Assembly: GCA_008363385.1 (NCBI GenBank)
Contig: RHKY01000025.1
Location: 1-64,000 of the forward strand
Length of the DNA: 64,000 nucleotides
Reading direction: 5' to 3'
Source: Acidobacteriota bacterium
GTDB taxonomy: Bacteria; Acidobacteriota; Thermoanaerobaculia; UBA5066
Shown here: positions 49,715 to 60,662 of the stretch, piece after piece
Layout: every line of letters starts with the position of its first letter
Numbering within the stretch: the stretch's first letter is position 1
Notes under the pieces: model-generated
The model's database searches: none
What the model was told of the DNA's origin: nothing
Seen by the model: only the letters and a program-made list of their open reading frames with translations
Position numbers and translations under genes: made by a program

Positions 49715-52455
49715 TACGGCTGGGGGAGGAGGAGGACGGCGTTCAGGAAGACGGCCTGGGTGCCGAGCCACGCCCCGCGGAAGACGGGGTCGGCCGCGAA
49801 GGAGACCACCCGCCCCTTGCCGACGCTCTCCACCTGCACGAGCGGCGCGCCCGCCCAGCGGTCCAGCGCCTCGCGCCAGGCGAAGCCGGCCGCCAGCGGG
49901 TCCCGCGCGACGACCGAGACGACGTTGGAGGAGGCCTCCGGAAGCCGCTTCGGGGGGCGCCCGTCGACCACGAGGAAGTCCGGCGTGCGGCCCGTCCCCC
50001 AGAGGAGCGGGTGCTCCGGGAAGGCCTTGGCCTTCAGCGCCGCCCCGGGCAGGGAGAGCGGCCGCCGGTCCAGGTCGCGGAGGAGCTCCTCGTCCTCCGC
50101 GGCCCCGTCCGGAGCCGGCGGCGCCGGGGTCTCCCGGGCGGGGGCCGGCGCCGTCCGCGCCGCGGCGGCGGACGCCTCCGGCACCGGTCTCTGGGCTTCC
50201 GTGCCCTCGGGCTTCGGGGCCTCCCAGCGCTTCACCTCCGAGAGCGCGAGCGGCTTGGTCCGGAGGATCTCCGCCCCTTCCCGGACGCCGACGACGACGC
50301 CGCCCCCCTCCACCCACCGCCGGAGCGCCTCGGCCGCCTCCTCCCGGAGGAGCTCCCGGGTGAACGGGCCGCCGGCCTGCGGGACGACGATCGCCGTGAC
50401 GCCCTCGAGGTCGCCGTCGGCCAGCGACGAGGCGCGCCTCGTGGCGGGCGAGACGCCGAGCCCCTCGCGCAGGGCGAGGCGGAGCGCCCCGACGGACCGG
50501 ACGTCGGCCCCGTCGCCGGTCAGGACGACCACGCGCGGGGGCTTCAGCGGCCGGAAGGTGTCCGACCCCAGCGACGGGCCCGCGTCGGTCCAGGCCGAGG
50601 CGACGGGGACCGCCTCGGCCCGCGCCTCCTCGGCCGCCCTCGCGACCCGGGCCTCGACGCCGGGGCCGTTCCCCTCGCGCCGGACGAGGAACGTGCCCGG
50701 CGGGAACGGCCGCCCCTTCACCGTGGCCGCCTCGGCTCCGACGAAGACGGACACCCCGGCGGAGAGGAGGCGTCCCGCGGCGGAGCGGCTGGCGGAGCTC
50801 TCCCCGGGGAAGAGCCACCCGTACGAGGAGCCCTCGGGGGCGGGCGCCTTCGGCGCGGCCGTCACCCACGGCTCGCGGACGCCGTCCAAGCGGGCCCGGT
50901 CCGCGGTCGAGAGCGCTTCGAGGCCGCTGGCGATCGGGAGGCTCCAGGCCGTCACGTCGAAGAACCGGTCGGGCTCCTCGCGGAGGAACCGGCCGCGCTC
51001 GGCCTCGACGAAGGTCGCCGGGAGCGGGTTCGACGGCTCGAGGAGGGCCTCGACGAGGCGGCCGAGGGGCTGCGCGGCGTCGACGAGGAGGGAGCCCGCG
51101 GGGACCTCCCGCCCGGACGGACGGAGGCCCTTCAGGGGCGTCCGGGTCCGCTCGACGCGGATCCCCTGGAGCGCGAGGAGCTCCGCCAGGTGCCGGACCC
51201 GCGCCGGGTCCTGGTCGGCCGGGACGAGGAAGAGCCTCTTGCCGTCCCTGGCGGCGGAGCGGAAGTGCGCCGCGAAGTCCGCGAGGAGCTCCCGACGGCC
51301 CTCGCGGGCCGTCTCCAGCGTGGCGCGCAGCGCGGTGAAGTGGCGCAGGGCGCGGTCCCGGAGCGTCAGGAGGCTCCCGTCGCGCCTGCGATAGGCGATC
51401 CCCGGCGGGCCGGCGGCCTCGTACGTCATCCCGACCGCCCCGTGGAAGGCGGGCCACGAGTCGCCGTAGCCGGGGTAGAAGAGGTCGAAGACCTCGCCGA
51501 CGAAGTAGCTCCAGCCCCTCGCGTCGAAGGCGCGCGCGTTCCCCCGGCCGAACCGGTCCAGCCACTTCCGCGTCTCGGCGGGGAGGCGCGGGTGGACCGG
51601 CTCGGCCGCGGGCGGGAAGAAGTAGCTCGACTCGGCGTCCATCTCGTGGAGGTCGACGTAGACCTGCGGCGGGGTGGCGAGGACGGCGGCGATGCGGGCC
51701 CGCGTCTCCGGCTGCGTGGCCCAGGTCCAGTCGCGGTTCAGGTCGAAGCCGTCGTGGTTGGTCCGCCCCTCCGGCCAGAGCGGGTCGTTCTCGATCCCGT
51801 GCGGGTCGGGGTCGGGGACGGGGCCCGCGACGGAGCGCCACCAGGCGACGTGGCGCGCCCGCCCGTCGGGGTTCACGCACGGGTCGAGGACGACCACCGT
51901 CTCGGCGAGGAGGCGGGCGACGTACGGCTCCTTGGAGGCCGCGAGCCAGTAGAGGAGGGCCGCTCCCGCCTCGCTGCCGGACGGCTCGTCGCCGTGGACG
52001 CCGCAGGCGACCCAGACGACCACGGGCGTTTCGCCGGGCCCGGCGGAGGAAGGGGCGCGCGGCGCGGCGCCCTCCGTGAGGGCCTTCAGCTCCGCGCGGA
52101 GCCCGGGCATCCGCTCGTGGTTCTCGGGCGACGTCACGGTGACGAGGAGGAGGTCGCGCCCCTCCGGGGTCCTCCCGTAGACCTCGACCCTCACCCGCGG
52201 CGAGGCGGCGGCCAGCGCCCGCGCGTAGGAGGCGAGCTCCTCGGGCGAGGAGTAGCTCTCGCCGACCCGGTGCCCGAGGACGGCCGACGGGAGCGGCACG
52301 GCGGCCTCGCGCATCCCGGCCGGGAGCTCCAGCCCGGAGGCGGCGGCCCCGGGCGCGAAGACGGGGTCGAGGTCCTCGCCCGCCCCGGGCGGGGACGCCA
52401 GGACGGCGGCGGCGAGGAGGAGAGGGGCGGCGAGAGGGGAGGCGAGCCGTCTCAC
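49714..52455 (-). CDS. Secreted M14-family zinc carboxypeptidase-like protein
   Basis: 913-aa exported metallopeptidase. Signal sequence [20 protein letters not shown]. The M14 domain of about 65-380 has zinc motif [10 protein letters not shown] (HxxE), [21 protein letters not shown], the third zinc ligand in [17 protein letters not shown], and the catalytic Glu in [12 protein letters not shown] long C-terminal region (about 400-913) with glutamine-amidotransferase-like folds follows ([27 protein letters not shown]). It probably degrades peptides outside the cytoplasm. It is the last gene of the kinase-regulator operon (GTGA overlap). Confidence 0.85.
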   Translation of the reverse strand: MRRLASPLAAPLLLAAAVLASPPGAGEDLDPVFAPGAAASGLELPAGMREAAVPLPSAVLGHRVGESYSSPEELASYARALAAASPRVRVEVYGRTPEGRDLLLVTVTSPENHERMPGLRAELKALTEGAAPRAPSSAGPGETPVVVWVACGVHGDEPSGSEAGAALLYWLAASKEPYVARLLAETVVVLDPCVNPDGRARHVAWWRSVAGPVPDPDPHGIENDPLWPEGRTNHDGFDLNRDWTWATQPETRARIAAVLATPPQVYVDLHEMDAESSYFFPPAAEPVHPRLPAETRKWLDRFGRGNARAFDARGWSYFVGEVFDLFYPGYGDSWPAFHGAVGMTYEAAGPPGIAYRRRDGSLLTLRDRALRHFTALRATLETAREGRRELLADFAAHFRSAARDGKRLFLVPADQDPARVRHLAELLALQGIRVERTRTPLKGLRPSGREVPAGSLLVDAAQPLGRLVEALLEPSNPLPATFVEAERGRFLREEPDRFFDVTAWSLPIASGLEALSTADRARLDGVREPWVTAAPKAPAPEGSSYGWLFPGESSASRSAAGRLLSAGVSVFVGAEAATVKGRPFPPGTFLVRREGNGPGVEARVARAAEEARAEAVPVASAWTDAGPSLGSDTFRPLKPPRVVVLTGDGADVRSVGALRLALREGLGVSPATRRASSLADGDLEGVTAIVVPQAGGPFTRELLREEAAEALRRWVEGGGVVVGVREGAEILRTKPLALSEVKRWEAPKPEGTEAQRPVPEASAAAARTAPAPARETPAPPAPDGAAEDEELLRDLDRRPLSLPGAALKAKAFPEHPLLWGTGRTPDFLVVDGRPPKRLPEASSNVVSVVARDPLAAGFAWREALDRWAGAPLVQVESVGKGRVVSFAADPVFRGAWLGTQAVFLNAVLLLPQP

Positions 52456-53861
52456 GCGGGCTTCTCTAGCCGGGCGGGCGCGGCCTCCGGGGCCTCCTCC
52501 CGCGTGTCCCGCGAGAGCATCCCGTGGCGCTTGAGCATCTCGTTCAGCGTCGTCGGCTTGAGCTGCAGGAGCTCGGCGGCCCGCTTCTGGACCCCGCCCG
52601 CGCGGGAGAGGGCGGCCGACAGGAGCGAGCGCTCGTAGGAGGCCACCGCGTCCTTGAAGGCGACCCCCTCGGCCGGGAGCGCCGCCGGGCGCGGGACCGA
52701 GCGGCGGACCGCGTCGGGGAGCTGCGGCAGGTCCAGGACCCCGTTCCCCAGGACCAGCGCCCGCTCCAGGACGTTCTCCAGCTCGCGGACGTTCCCCGGC
52801 CAGTCGTGGTCGATGAGGGCCTTCATGGCGGCCGGCGTCACCGACGGGATCGGCTTGCCGTTCTCGCGGGCGGCCCGGGCCACGAGGGCGTCGACGAGGA
52901 GGGGGACGTCGTCCCGGCGGTCCCGGAGCGGAGGGAGGTGGATCGTGATGACGCAGAGCCGGTAGTAGAGGTCCTCGCGGAAGCGCCCCTCGGCCACCAT
53001 CTTCGCCAGGTCGGCGTTCGTGGCCGCCACGACCCGGACGTCGGCGTGCTGAGGCTCGACGGCCCCGACGGGGAGGAACTCCTTCTCCTGCAGGACGCGC
53101 AGGAGCTTGGCCTGCGTCTCGACGGGGACGGTCCCGATCTCGTCGAAGAAGATCGTCCCGCCGTCGGCGACCTTGAAGAGGCCCTTCTTGTCCGCCACCG
53201 CGCCGGTGAAGGAGCCGCGGAGGTGGCCGAAGAGGTTGGACTCCAGGAGGTCCGACGGCAGCGAGCCGGAGTGGACCGTGACGAACGGCCCCGACCGGCG
53301 CGCCGAGAGCTTGTGGAGGGCCTTGGCGACGAGCTCCTTGCCCGTGCCGCTCTCGCCCACGATCAGGACCGTGGAGCGGGCGGGGGCGGCCTGGCGGACC
53401 GTCTCGAAGACCCGCTCCATCGCGGGGGAGCGGCCGACGAGCCCGGCGAAGCCGTCGGCCTCCTCCAGCTGGGCCCTCAGCGCCCGGTTCTCCGAGACCA
53501 GCCGCCGCTTCTCGAGGGCCTCGCGGACGACGTGGAGGATCTCCTCGTTGCGGAACGGCTTCGGGACGTAGTGGTAGGCCCCGTCCCGCATGGCCGCGAT
53601 GGCGCTCTCCACCGAGGAGTAGGCCGTGACGACGACGACGGGGACCTCGGGGCTCCTGGCGCGGATCTCGGCGAGGACCTCGAGCCCCGGCCGGTCGGGG
53701 AGCATCAGGTCCAGGAGCACGAGGTCGACGCCGTGGGAGGCCAGGAACGCGAGCCCCTCGCCGGCGGTCGCGGCCTCGAGGGTCGCGTAGCCCGCCTTGC
53801 CGAGGACGGCCCGGAGGACCTCCCGGATGACCGGCTCGTCGTCGATGATGAGGACCGTCAT
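52452..53861 (-). CDS. NtrC-family sigma-54-dependent response regulator
   Basis: 469-aa regulator. The receiver domain (1-120) has IDDEP and the phospho-Asp in [13 protein letters not shown]. An AAA+ domain (about 145-380) has Walker A GESGTGKE, Walker [12 protein letters not shown] and arginine-finger region REDLYYRL. A Fis-type HTH lies at the C-terminus ([20 protein letters not shown]). The sigma-54 contact loop reads GSFTGA instead of the canonical GAFTGA. It is coupled by 4-bp overlaps to the sensor kinase gene before it and the M14 gene after it, so it is probably phosphorylated by that kinase. Confidence 0.93.
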   Translation of the reverse strand: MTVLIIDDEPVIREVLRAVLGKAGYATLEAATAGEGLAFLASHGVDLVLLDLMLPDRPGLEVLAEIRARSPEVPVVVVTAYSSVESAIAAMRDGAYHYVPKPFRNEEILHVVREALEKRRLVSENRALRAQLEEADGFAGLVGRSPAMERVFETVRQAAPARSTVLIVGESGTGKELVAKALHKLSARRSGPFVTVHSGSLPSDLLESNLFGHLRGSFTGAVADKKGLFKVADGGTIFFDEIGTVPVETQAKLLRVLQEKEFLPVGAVEPQHADVRVVAATNADLAKMVAEGRFREDLYYRLCVITIHLPPLRDRRDDVPLLVDALVARAARENGKPIPSVTPAAMKALIDHDWPGNVRELENVLERALVLGNGVLDLPQLPDAVRRSVPRPAALPAEGVAFKDAVASYERSLLSAALSRAGGVQKRAAELLQLKPTTLNEMLKRHGMLSRDTREEAPEAAPARLEKPA

Positions 53862-56596
53862 GCGAGCGCCGGCAGGGAGACCGTGAACCGCGAGCCCGCC
53901 CCGGGCTCGGAGTCGACCGTCAGGGTTCCGCCGTGCGAGCGGATGATATCGCTCGCGATGGCCAGGCCGAGGCCGACGCCGCCCCGGTCGGTCTTCGTCG
54001 AGTAGAAGGGCGCGAAGACCCGCGCGCGCTCCTCGGCCGAGAGGCCGGCGCCGTCGTCCACGACGTCGAAGAGGACGCGCTCCCCGGCGGCCCTCAGCCC
54101 GAGGCGGACGGACCCGGCGCCGGGCCGGGCCGCGGCGGCGGCCTCGACGCCGTTCTTGACGAGGTTGACCAGGACCTGGACCAGGGCGTCGGCGTGCCCG
54201 GCGACCCGCGGCAGCCGCTCGGGCAGGTCGACCGAGAGGCGGACGCCGCGCAGGGCCGCCTCCTCCTGGAGCGACCGGACGGCCTCGCGCGCCAGCTCCG
54301 CGGGCTCCACCGGCAAGAGGTCGCGGGGACGGCCGCGGGCCAGGTCGAGGAGGCTCCCGATGAGGCGAGAGGCCCGGAAGGCGTGCTGCTCGATCTTCTC
54401 CAGGAGCGGGCGGCGGGGGTCCTCGCGGGGCGTGTCGTCGAGGAGCAGCCGCGCGAAGCTGGCCACCCCGGTCAGCGGCGTGTTGACCTCGTGGGCGACC
54501 CCGGCCGAGAGGGCCGAGAGCGCCGTCAGGCGCTCGCGCTCGGCCAGCGCCTTCTCGAGCCGCGCGACCTCCGTGGAGTCCTGCAGGACGGTGACCCGGG
54601 AGGCCGAGCCCTCGCCGGCCCCCGGGAACGCCGAGACGGCCACGTCCAGCACCCGCTCGGACCCGTCCAGCGGGACCGTGACGCGGGCGGACCCGATCTC
54701 GGCCGGGATCTCCCGGGGCAGGACCTCGGCCGCCGGGCGGCCGAGCAGGTCCTCCTCGCGCGCGCCGAGGAGCCGGCAGAGGGCGGGGTTGACGCTGGTC
54801 AGGCGGCCGGTGGCGTCCGTCACCGCGATGGCCGCCGCCGAGCCCTCCACCACGTCCTCGTGGAACTCCTTCAGGCGGCGGTACCGCTCGGCCTCGCGTT
54901 CCAGCTCGGCGTAGAGCCGCGCGTGGTCGAGCGCGAGGGCCGCCGGGGCCAGGACCGACTCCAGGAGCTCGACGTCCTCGCCGGAGGGCGGGATCCGCCC
55001 GTCCCGGTCGCCGACGGCGAAGAGAGCCAGAAGCCGCCCGGAGACGGCCAGGGGCGCCAGCGTCCGGAAGCCGGCCTGCCGCAGCCGCGCCACCGCCGGA
55101 GAGGGCGCAGCGGCGAGGAGGTGGCGCGAGAGGCGGGACGGCCGCCGGGCCACGGTGGCGGGCAGCTCCGAGAGGGGGAGCGGCGGCCCGCCGTCGACCG
55201 CCGAGGCGTCGACGAGCTCTCCCTCCACCGGGAGGAGGACCGCCGGGGAGAGGCCGAGCCCTCTCGTGACCCGCTCGGACAGGAGCGCTCCGATCTCGCT
55301 CGTGCGCCGCGGGGACAGGAGCTCCCGGGCCACGCCGAGGAGCGCCTCGCGCTCGGCAGTCCGGTCGCCGTGCTGCAGCCGCGAGAGCGCCCCCGAGAGC
55401 CCCCGGCGGACGGGGACGACGGAGACGGCGATCGCCAGCCCGGCGGCGGTCTCGACGAGCGCCCCCGCGTAGGGGAGGGCCGTCAGCAGCGGCTGCCGGG
55501 AGAGGAGCTGGGCCCCGGCGAAGAGCGCCGCCCCGAGCGCGCCGGCGCCGATCGTGGCCGCCGCCTCGCGGCCCAGCACCTCGACGTCCCAGAGGCGGTA
55601 CCGCAGGAGCGCGGCCAGGAACGCCGCCGGCACGAGGAGGAGCGGGACCAGCGAGAGCGTCGTCAGGACCGGGAGCGAGGTGCCGAAGGCGAACGGGAGG
55701 AGGCCGAAGACCGCGACCGGCGAGAGGCCGACGGCCGTGCCGAGGACGAGGAAGCGGACCTGCTTCTCCGTCAGGAGGTCGGTGGTCCGGCGCGAGAGGG
55801 TGACGACCCGCCCCGCGGCGAGGAGGAACGACGCCCCGATCCAGAGGGCCTCCGCCACGTCGAGGCGGCGGACGGCGGACGGGGCGTCCGCGACGAGGCC
55901 GGGGAGGAGGTAGACGCGGGCCGACTCGGCGAGGAGGAGCGCGGCGGGGACGAAGAAGAGCCAGGGGCGGACCCGCCGCGCGGGGCGGGGGAACGTGAAG
56001 ACGAAGGCGAGGAGGAACGCGGGGCCGAGGGCGCGGGCAGCCTCCTCGAGGAGGGTCGCAGCCCGGAAGAACCCGTCCACCGGGGGCGAAGGCGTCAGGG
56101 CGAGGAGGAGGGCCAGGCAGAGGCCGAAGCCGGCGAAGAGGAAGTTCGCCCCGGGCCGTGCCGCGCGCGGCGCGGCCCAGGCCGCCATCGCCGCCGCCAC
56201 GAGGGAGCCGAGGCCGACGACGAGGAGGACGACCCAGCGGAGGTCCCACGGGGCGGGGACGGCCCCGGAGCGGACCGAGACCAGCCGGCCGTCGCGGAGG
56301 AGCGTCAGGTCCGCCGGCGAGGCAGCGAGCCGGCGCGAGGGGGTGCGGACCTCCAGGGCCGGGCCGCCGTCGAGGAGGACGACGAGGTCCCCGGGCAGGA
56401 GACGCGAGTCCCGGGCGGAGGAGCCCACCGACAGGACCCGATACCCGGCCTCCTCGGCCGAAAGGAGGACGTCCGCGCGGCCGAACGTGGCGAACTTCCG
56501 CGCCGCGCCGACGAAGAGCGGCGCCAGCGACAGGAGCAGCACGAACCCGCAGAGCGGCCGCGCGATCCTCGGCCAGTCGCGGGTCGCAGAGGGCAT
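53858..56596 (-). CDS. Membrane sensor histidine kinase (PDZ-TM-GAF-PAS-HisKA-HATPase)
   Basis: 912-aa kinase. An N-terminal TM is followed by a PDZ-like periplasmic segment ([20 protein letters not shown]) and seven or so TM helices (about 125-400). Then come GAF (about 430-590), PAS (about 610-690), HisKA with phospho-His in [17 protein letters not shown], and HATPase_c motifs [21 protein letters not shown] and [16 protein letters not shown] at 56596 is chosen for its GGAGGAGGTG Shine-Dalgarno; longer readings start without one. The operon continues with the NtrC-type regulator and the M14 peptidase. Confidence 0.9.
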   Translation of the reverse strand: MPSATRDWPRIARPLCGFVLLLSLAPLFVGAARKFATFGRADVLLSAEEAGYRVLSVGSSARDSRLLPGDLVVLLDGGPALEVRTPSRRLAASPADLTLLRDGRLVSVRSGAVPAPWDLRWVVLLVVGLGSLVAAAMAAWAAPRAARPGANFLFAGFGLCLALLLALTPSPPVDGFFRAATLLEEAARALGPAFLLAFVFTFPRPARRVRPWLFFVPAALLLAESARVYLLPGLVADAPSAVRRLDVAEALWIGASFLLAAGRVVTLSRRTTDLLTEKQVRFLVLGTAVGLSPVAVFGLLPFAFGTSLPVLTTLSLVPLLLVPAAFLAALLRYRLWDVEVLGREAAATIGAGALGAALFAGAQLLSRQPLLTALPYAGALVETAAGLAIAVSVVPVRRGLSGALSRLQHGDRTAEREALLGVARELLSPRRTSEIGALLSERVTRGLGLSPAVLLPVEGELVDASAVDGGPPLPLSELPATVARRPSRLSRHLLAAAPSPAVARLRQAGFRTLAPLAVSGRLLALFAVGDRDGRIPPSGEDVELLESVLAPAALALDHARLYAELEREAERYRRLKEFHEDVVEGSAAAIAVTDATGRLTSVNPALCRLLGAREEDLLGRPAAEVLPREIPAEIGSARVTVPLDGSERVLDVAVSAFPGAGEGSASRVTVLQDSTEVARLEKALAERERLTALSALSAGVAHEVNTPLTGVASFARLLLDDTPREDPRRPLLEKIEQHAFRASRLIGSLLDLARGRPRDLLPVEPAELAREAVRSLQEEAALRGVRLSVDLPERLPRVAGHADALVQVLVNLVKNGVEAAAAARPGAGSVRLGLRAAGERVLFDVVDDGAGLSAEERARVFAPFYSTKTDRGGVGLGLAIASDIIRSHGGTLTVDSEPGAGSRFTVSLPALA

Positions 56597-56611
56597 GGCA
56601 CCTCCTCCGAG

Positions 56612-56626
56612 GCAAGGACGATGCCA
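56612..56626 (-). promoter_or_regulatory. Possible sigma-54 (-24/-12) element upstream of the kinase gene
   Basis: On the minus strand TGGCATCGTCCTTGC matches TGGCAC-N5-TTGC with the required GG-N10-GC spacing. The cognate operon encodes a sigma-54 activator, so autoregulation is conceivable. Against it, the start site would fall at about 56601, inside the Shine-Dalgarno and 5 nt from the ATG. The rest of 56627-56792 shows no gene. Confidence 0.3.
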
Positions 56627-56792
56627 TGAGTCCGGTTTCTTGAATTCCGTGAGTGACTGAAGCAAAACAACTTAGCTTGCGGCATTCGACCCGTCCGGGG
56701 ACGGTTCTCCGGGCGCCGGTAACGATCTCCAAGACTCCGGATTCGCGAGTGTGTCAGAAGGGAACGCTCGTGGATCTGGGAGCCCACCTCCA

Positions 56793-56812
56793 GCGGCGCC
56801 TGGAGGCGCCGC
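56793..56812 (-). terminator. Hairpin downstream of the outer-membrane protein gene
   Basis: Perfect 8-bp stem GCGGCGCC-TGGA-GGCGCCGC, 16 nt past the stop of the minus-strand gene that ends at 56828. Confidence 0.5.
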
Positions 56813-56827
56813 GGGGGCCTCCCCGAT

Positions 56828-58741
56828 TCAGAAGCTCACACCCAGGCCGCCCGAGAGCCGCCGGTTGCTCACGAGCTCCGACGTGCCGTCCTGGCGCTGA
56901 CCGAACTCGAGCGCCACGAGGAGCCGGAGGTCCGAGCCGATCGACCGGAGGAGCGGGATCGGGACCCTCTGCGAAGCGGAGAGCTCCACGGCCTCGATCT
57001 CGTTCCTCGACTCGACCGCCGCGCGGACGAGGCTCTGGGCGACGAGACGGTACCCGAGCCCCACCTCGGTCCCGGAGGGGTTCACTCGGACGAACGCCTC
57101 GCCCTGTCCGAACACTCCCTCGTTGGCAGGCGTGCCCGGCGACCCGGTCCCGTCCACGCGTCCCACCCTCGCCGAGAGCCTCGCCGAGAGGTTCTTCCCG
57201 ATCGCCATCGTGGCGCCCGTGGACGCCTCGGTGAGGACGTCCCCGGGGAAGAAGTAGACCGAGTCGATCCTGTCCAGGTAGTCGGGGTCGATGAGGAACC
57301 GGTAGGAGCTGCCCAGCTCCAGCCGCGAGAGCTCGATCCAGACGCCGTCGGACCTGCCCGAGTCCATCCGGAACCCCAGCCTGTACGCCGACCGGCAGAG
57401 CCGGGAGAGCTCCGCTTCGCTCGTCCCGGACCCGCTGAGCGCCGCGGCCGCCGAGACCAGCTCGGTGGCGAACCGCTGCGCCGCCGCCATCCAGAGGACG
57501 GCTCCCGAGACGGGCTCCCAGGAGAGCCGGACCTCCGGGGTGAGGCCCCGGCTGAGGTCGGAGGAGTCGCCGACGACGCCCCCCTCGACCGAGAGGCCGT
57601 CGGCCACCCGGAAGGTCGCCGCCCCGCCGATGCGGGTCTCTCGGACGTCGGCGGCTGCGGGCATCCCGGCCCCGTTCGGCACGGTGTCGGCGCGATAGGA
57701 GACGTTGAACCGGACCCCGCGGCCCTCGGAGAAGTCGGCGCGGTAGCGGGCCCGGACCTCGAGGGCGTTGGCGGTGCGGGCGAAGAGGTCGGCGGCGACG
57801 CCGCGGGCGACGAGGTTCGCCTGGGTCACGTACCGCGCCGAGACCCCGGCCTCGGCCTGCGAGCCCGTCGGCATGGACCACTCGAGGCTGTGCGCCGTCA
57901 AGCGCGTCTCGTCCACGTCGGGCGCCGTCTCGAGGCTCTGCTGGCGCGAGGCCAGCCGGAGGCTGCTCGCGGCGTCGGCCCCGCGGACGGGGCTCATCGC
58001 CGAGCCGCCGACCTCGACGGCGATCTCGGAGACGTCGCCCGAGCCCGGACCGCCCTCGGCCGAGACCTGCGAGTAGGTCCCCTCGAGCCCCCAGCGCAGG
58101 CCCTCGCCGAAGTGCCCCGAGAGGTCGAGCGAGGTCCGCGAGAGGACGGGGCCCGCGGCGTCCACGCCCGCCACGGAGGCGACGTCGGCGTGGAGGGGCC
58201 GGAGGATCGCCGTCACGTCGGACTTCGAGAGAGGCCGCACCGGCGGCGGCGCGGCATCGGCGAGCGCCACGGGCTCGACCTCCCGGAGCGGGTCGCCCGG
58301 CGTGGCGGCGCGGGCCACCCAGGGATCCGCGGCCGGCTCGCCGGGGACGACGTTCGGGTCCGGCTCGAGCTCCAGGGCGACGAACGTGGGCCCCGCCTGG
58401 CCGGCCCGGTGCTCCACCCGTGCCACGGCGGGCCGGAAGCCGGGGACGAGGGCGACGACGGCGTAGACGCCCTCCTGGGCGCCCGGCCAGACGAAGACCC
58501 CTTCGCGGTCCGTCTTCAGCGCCCGGAACGCGCCGGACAGACCGCCCGAGAGGGAGCGGACGAGGATGGAGGCGCCGAGGACGGGCTGGCCCAGGGACCG
58601 CAGGACGCCGGCCAGCGGCGGGGCCGAGACCGACGGCCGGGGGGTGGAGGGCGCGGGGGCGGCGACGACGCTCCACGCAGCGATCGAGGCCAGGAGGCCT
58701 CCGGCCAGAGCGGGGTGGAGGAGTCTGTAAGTCCTCTTCAT
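56828..58741 (-). CDS. Outer-membrane protein with N-terminal carboxypeptidase-regulatory-like domain
   Basis: 637-aa exported protein. Signal peptide with LLHPALAGGLLASIAAWSVV. A CarboxypepD_reg/Cna-B-like domain follows at about 40-110 (PLAGVLRSLGQPVLGASILV, TDREGVFVWPGAQEGVYAVV). The rest (about 200-637) alternates amphipathic strands and ends in RLSGGLGVSF, a terminal-Phe strand typical of beta-barrels. No TonB box is obvious. Function unknown; it may be a TonB-less relative of the CarboxypepD-plug receptors common in Acidobacteriota. It is monocistronic, bounded by a hairpin downstream. Confidence 0.7.
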   Translation of the reverse strand: MKRTYRLLHPALAGGLLASIAAWSVVAAPAPSTPRPSVSAPPLAGVLRSLGQPVLGASILVRSLSGGLSGAFRALKTDREGVFVWPGAQEGVYAVVALVPGFRPAVARVEHRAGQAGPTFVALELEPDPNVVPGEPAADPWVARAATPGDPLREVEPVALADAAPPPVRPLSKSDVTAILRPLHADVASVAGVDAAGPVLSRTSLDLSGHFGEGLRWGLEGTYSQVSAEGGPGSGDVSEIAVEVGGSAMSPVRGADAASSLRLASRQQSLETAPDVDETRLTAHSLEWSMPTGSQAEAGVSARYVTQANLVARGVAADLFARTANALEVRARYRADFSEGRGVRFNVSYRADTVPNGAGMPAAADVRETRIGGAATFRVADGLSVEGGVVGDSSDLSRGLTPEVRLSWEPVSGAVLWMAAAQRFATELVSAAAALSGSGTSEAELSRLCRSAYRLGFRMDSGRSDGVWIELSRLELGSSYRFLIDPDYLDRIDSVYFFPGDVLTEASTGATMAIGKNLSARLSARVGRVDGTGSPGTPANEGVFGQGEAFVRVNPSGTEVGLGYRLVAQSLVRAAVESRNEIEAVELSASQRVPIPLLRSIGSDLRLLVALEFGQRQDGTSELVSNRRLSGGLGVSF

Positions 58742-58842
58742 GGGACCCCCCACAGGGCGGAGCAGGAAAACGCCACGGTAATCATCCGTCCGCGCCTCGG
58801 GCGGCGTCAACGCAAAACCGGGGCGGGGGCGCCCCGGGGGGG

Positions 58843-59754
58843 TCACACCGAGGGCGGGAGGCCCAGCAGGCCCCGGGCGACGTGGCCGGCGATGGCGGGG
58901 TTCTCCTTGAGGCGGCGCATCGAGTAGGCGTGCCAGTCGCGGCCGTAGGGGACGTAGACGCGGAGGCGGTGGCCGGCGGAGAGGAGGACCTTCCGGAGCT
59001 CCGGGTCGACGCCGAGGAGCATCTGGAACTCGTACGCGTCGGGGCGCAGCCGGAGCCGGTCGACGACGGCCAGGCACCTCTGGACGCAGGCGTCGTCGTG
59101 CGTGGCGATGCCGACGTAGCACCCCGCGGCCAGCAGCTTCTCGACGAGGGCCGCGAAGTTGGAGACGACGGCCGCCCGGTCCTTGTAGGCCAGGGCGCGC
59201 GGCTCCACGTAGATCCCCTTGCAGACGCGGACGTTCATCGAGACCGCCACGAGGCGGTCCAGGTCGGCGAGCGTCCTCCGGAGGTACGCCTGGACGACGA
59301 CCCCCACGCCGGGGAACTCCGCCTTCAGCGCCACGGCCAGGTCCAGCGTGGCGGTCGTGAAGGGGCTGTCCTCCATGTCGAGGCGGACGAAGATCCCGTG
59401 CCCGGCGGCGCGGGAGCAGATGGCCCGGCAGTTCTCGAGGGCGAGGGCGGGGTCGATCGCCAGCCCGATCGCCGTCGGCTTGACGGAGACGTTCGCCGGG
59501 AGCTTCGAGGCGGCGATCGCGTCGAGGACGCGCAGGTACTCGTCCCGCGTGGCGAGGGTCTGCTCCTTGCGGGAGACGCTCTCCCCGAGCACGTCGAGCG
59601 TCGACATCGCCCCTTCCTCCGAGAGGGCGCGCACGGCGGCGAGGGCGTCCTCGAGCGTCTCGCCGGCCACGTAGCGCGAGGCGACGCGGCGGACGACGGG
59701 GCGGGGGACGAACGGGAGGGCGGTGACGACGAGGCGGTCGAAGAGCGAGGGCAT
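58843..59754 (-). CDS. Monofunctional proline dehydrogenase
   Basis: 303-aa FAD-dependent TIM-barrel enzyme oxidising L-proline to 1-pyrroline-5-carboxylate. Typical blocks: NVSVKPTAIGLAID, GIFVRLDMEDSPFTTATLDL, VVVQAYLRRTLADL, VRVCKGIYVEPRALAYKD, YVGIATHDD, YEFQMLLGV and LRVYVPYGRDWHAYSMRRLK. Length fits the short PutB/FadM-type form rather than bifunctional PutA. Its ATG overlaps the ComF-like gene's stop by 1 bp. The P5C dehydrogenase partner is not in the window. Confidence 0.93.
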   Translation of the reverse strand: MPSLFDRLVVTALPFVPRPVVRRVASRYVAGETLEDALAAVRALSEEGAMSTLDVLGESVSRKEQTLATRDEYLRVLDAIAASKLPANVSVKPTAIGLAIDPALALENCRAICSRAAGHGIFVRLDMEDSPFTTATLDLAVALKAEFPGVGVVVQAYLRRTLADLDRLVAVSMNVRVCKGIYVEPRALAYKDRAAVVSNFAALVEKLLAAGCYVGIATHDDACVQRCLAVVDRLRLRPDAYEFQMLLGVDPELRKVLLSAGHRLRVYVPYGRDWHAYSMRRLKENPAIAGHVARGLLGLPPSV

Positions 59755-60584
59755 CAGGCCTCCGCCGGGGCGTGGGCCCCGGAGTCCGGGGTTCGAGCTG
59801 CGACGAGGGCGTCGACGGAGGCGGCGCCGGCCAGGAGGAGCGCCCCCGTGGCGCTCGCGACGGTGGCGCCGGTCGTCAGGATGTCGTCCACCAGGAGGAC
59901 CCTCCGCCCGGCGACGCCCCGGGCCGAGAAGACGCCGGCGGCGTTCGCCGCCCGCTCGGCCGCGCCGAGGGCGGACTGCGGAGGCCCGTCGCGCCGGCGC
60001 CGGAGCGCGGTTCGGCGCGGCCTGCGGAGGTGCCTGGACAGCTCGTCGGCCAGCAGCGGAGCGGGGTCGAAGCCCCGCCGGCGGTTCCGCGAGCGGGTGG
60101 ACGGGACGGCCACCACGAGGTCGACCTGCCGGTCCAGGCCCGCCTCCACCGCGGCACCCGCCAGCCGCCGGGCCAGCGGCGCCGCGATCAGGTCCTGCGC
60201 GCCCAGCTTGTAGGCCCTCAGGATGCCGCGGAGGCTCCCGGCGTAGAGCCCCCAGGCCACCGTCCGGCCCGGAAGCCGGGGGGCGCCGTCCGGGGGGCCG
60301 CCGGGCCAGCGCCTGCAGTCGGGGCACTCTCGGCCCGGGTCGGGCAGGCCGCAGCGCGCGCACGAGCGCGCCGCGTCCCACCGGAGCGCCTCGGCCCAGC
60401 AGCGGCCGCAGACGCCGCCGCCGCCGGCGTCCCGTCGCGGCGCCGAGCAGACCGCGCAGACCGACGGGACCGCTCCCCGGAGCGCGAGGGCGCAAAGCCG
60501 GCCCAGCAGAGACCGCCGCGCGCCGGCACCCCCGCCCACCCCAGCGTCCACGGAGGCGATTCTAGGGGCAAAACGGAGGGCCAT
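59754..60584 (-). CDS. comF: ComF/GntX-family phosphoribosyltransferase-like protein
   Basis: 276-aa protein. Four-pair N-terminal zinc-ribbon cysteines (CAVCSAP, CGRC, CARCGLP, CPDC) are followed by the ComF core (LYAGSLRGILRAYKLGAQDL, VAVPSTRSRNRRRGFDPAPL). A PRPP-binding loop VLLVDDILTTGAT lies near the C-terminus. ComF proteins support DNA uptake in competent bacteria; GntX relatives have roles in nutrient use, so the function here is uncertain. The gene directly precedes and overlaps the proline dehydrogenase gene. Confidence 0.88.
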   Translation of the reverse strand: MALRFAPRIASVDAGVGGGAGARRSLLGRLCALALRGAVPSVCAVCSAPRRDAGGGGVCGRCWAEALRWDAARSCARCGLPDPGRECPDCRRWPGGPPDGAPRLPGRTVAWGLYAGSLRGILRAYKLGAQDLIAAPLARRLAGAAVEAGLDRQVDLVVAVPSTRSRNRRRGFDPAPLLADELSRHLRRPRRTALRRRRDGPPQSALGAAERAANAAGVFSARGVAGRRVLLVDDILTTGATVASATGALLLAGAASVDALVAARTPDSGAHAPAEA

Positions 60585-60624
60585 AGACGGGACGGAGCCG
60601 GCGTGCGTATCGGGGACGTGCGCG

Positions 60625-60654
60625 TTGACGCTCCGCTCGACGTCCCCCTATCCT
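60625..60654 (+). promoter_or_regulatory. Sigma-70-type promoter with near-leaderless start
   Basis: TTGACG (60625-60630), 18-nt spacer, TATCCT (60649-60654). The expected start falls at about 60661, at or just before the ATG at 60663. No Shine-Dalgarno precedes that ATG. Confidence 0.6.
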
Positions 60655-60662
60655 CCCTCGCG

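Noticed and set aside
53858-56732. Kinase and regulator as one fused protein
   Set aside because: The continuous frame through the regulator is not the kinase frame. The kinase has its own frame and stop, overlapping the regulator ATG by 4 bp.
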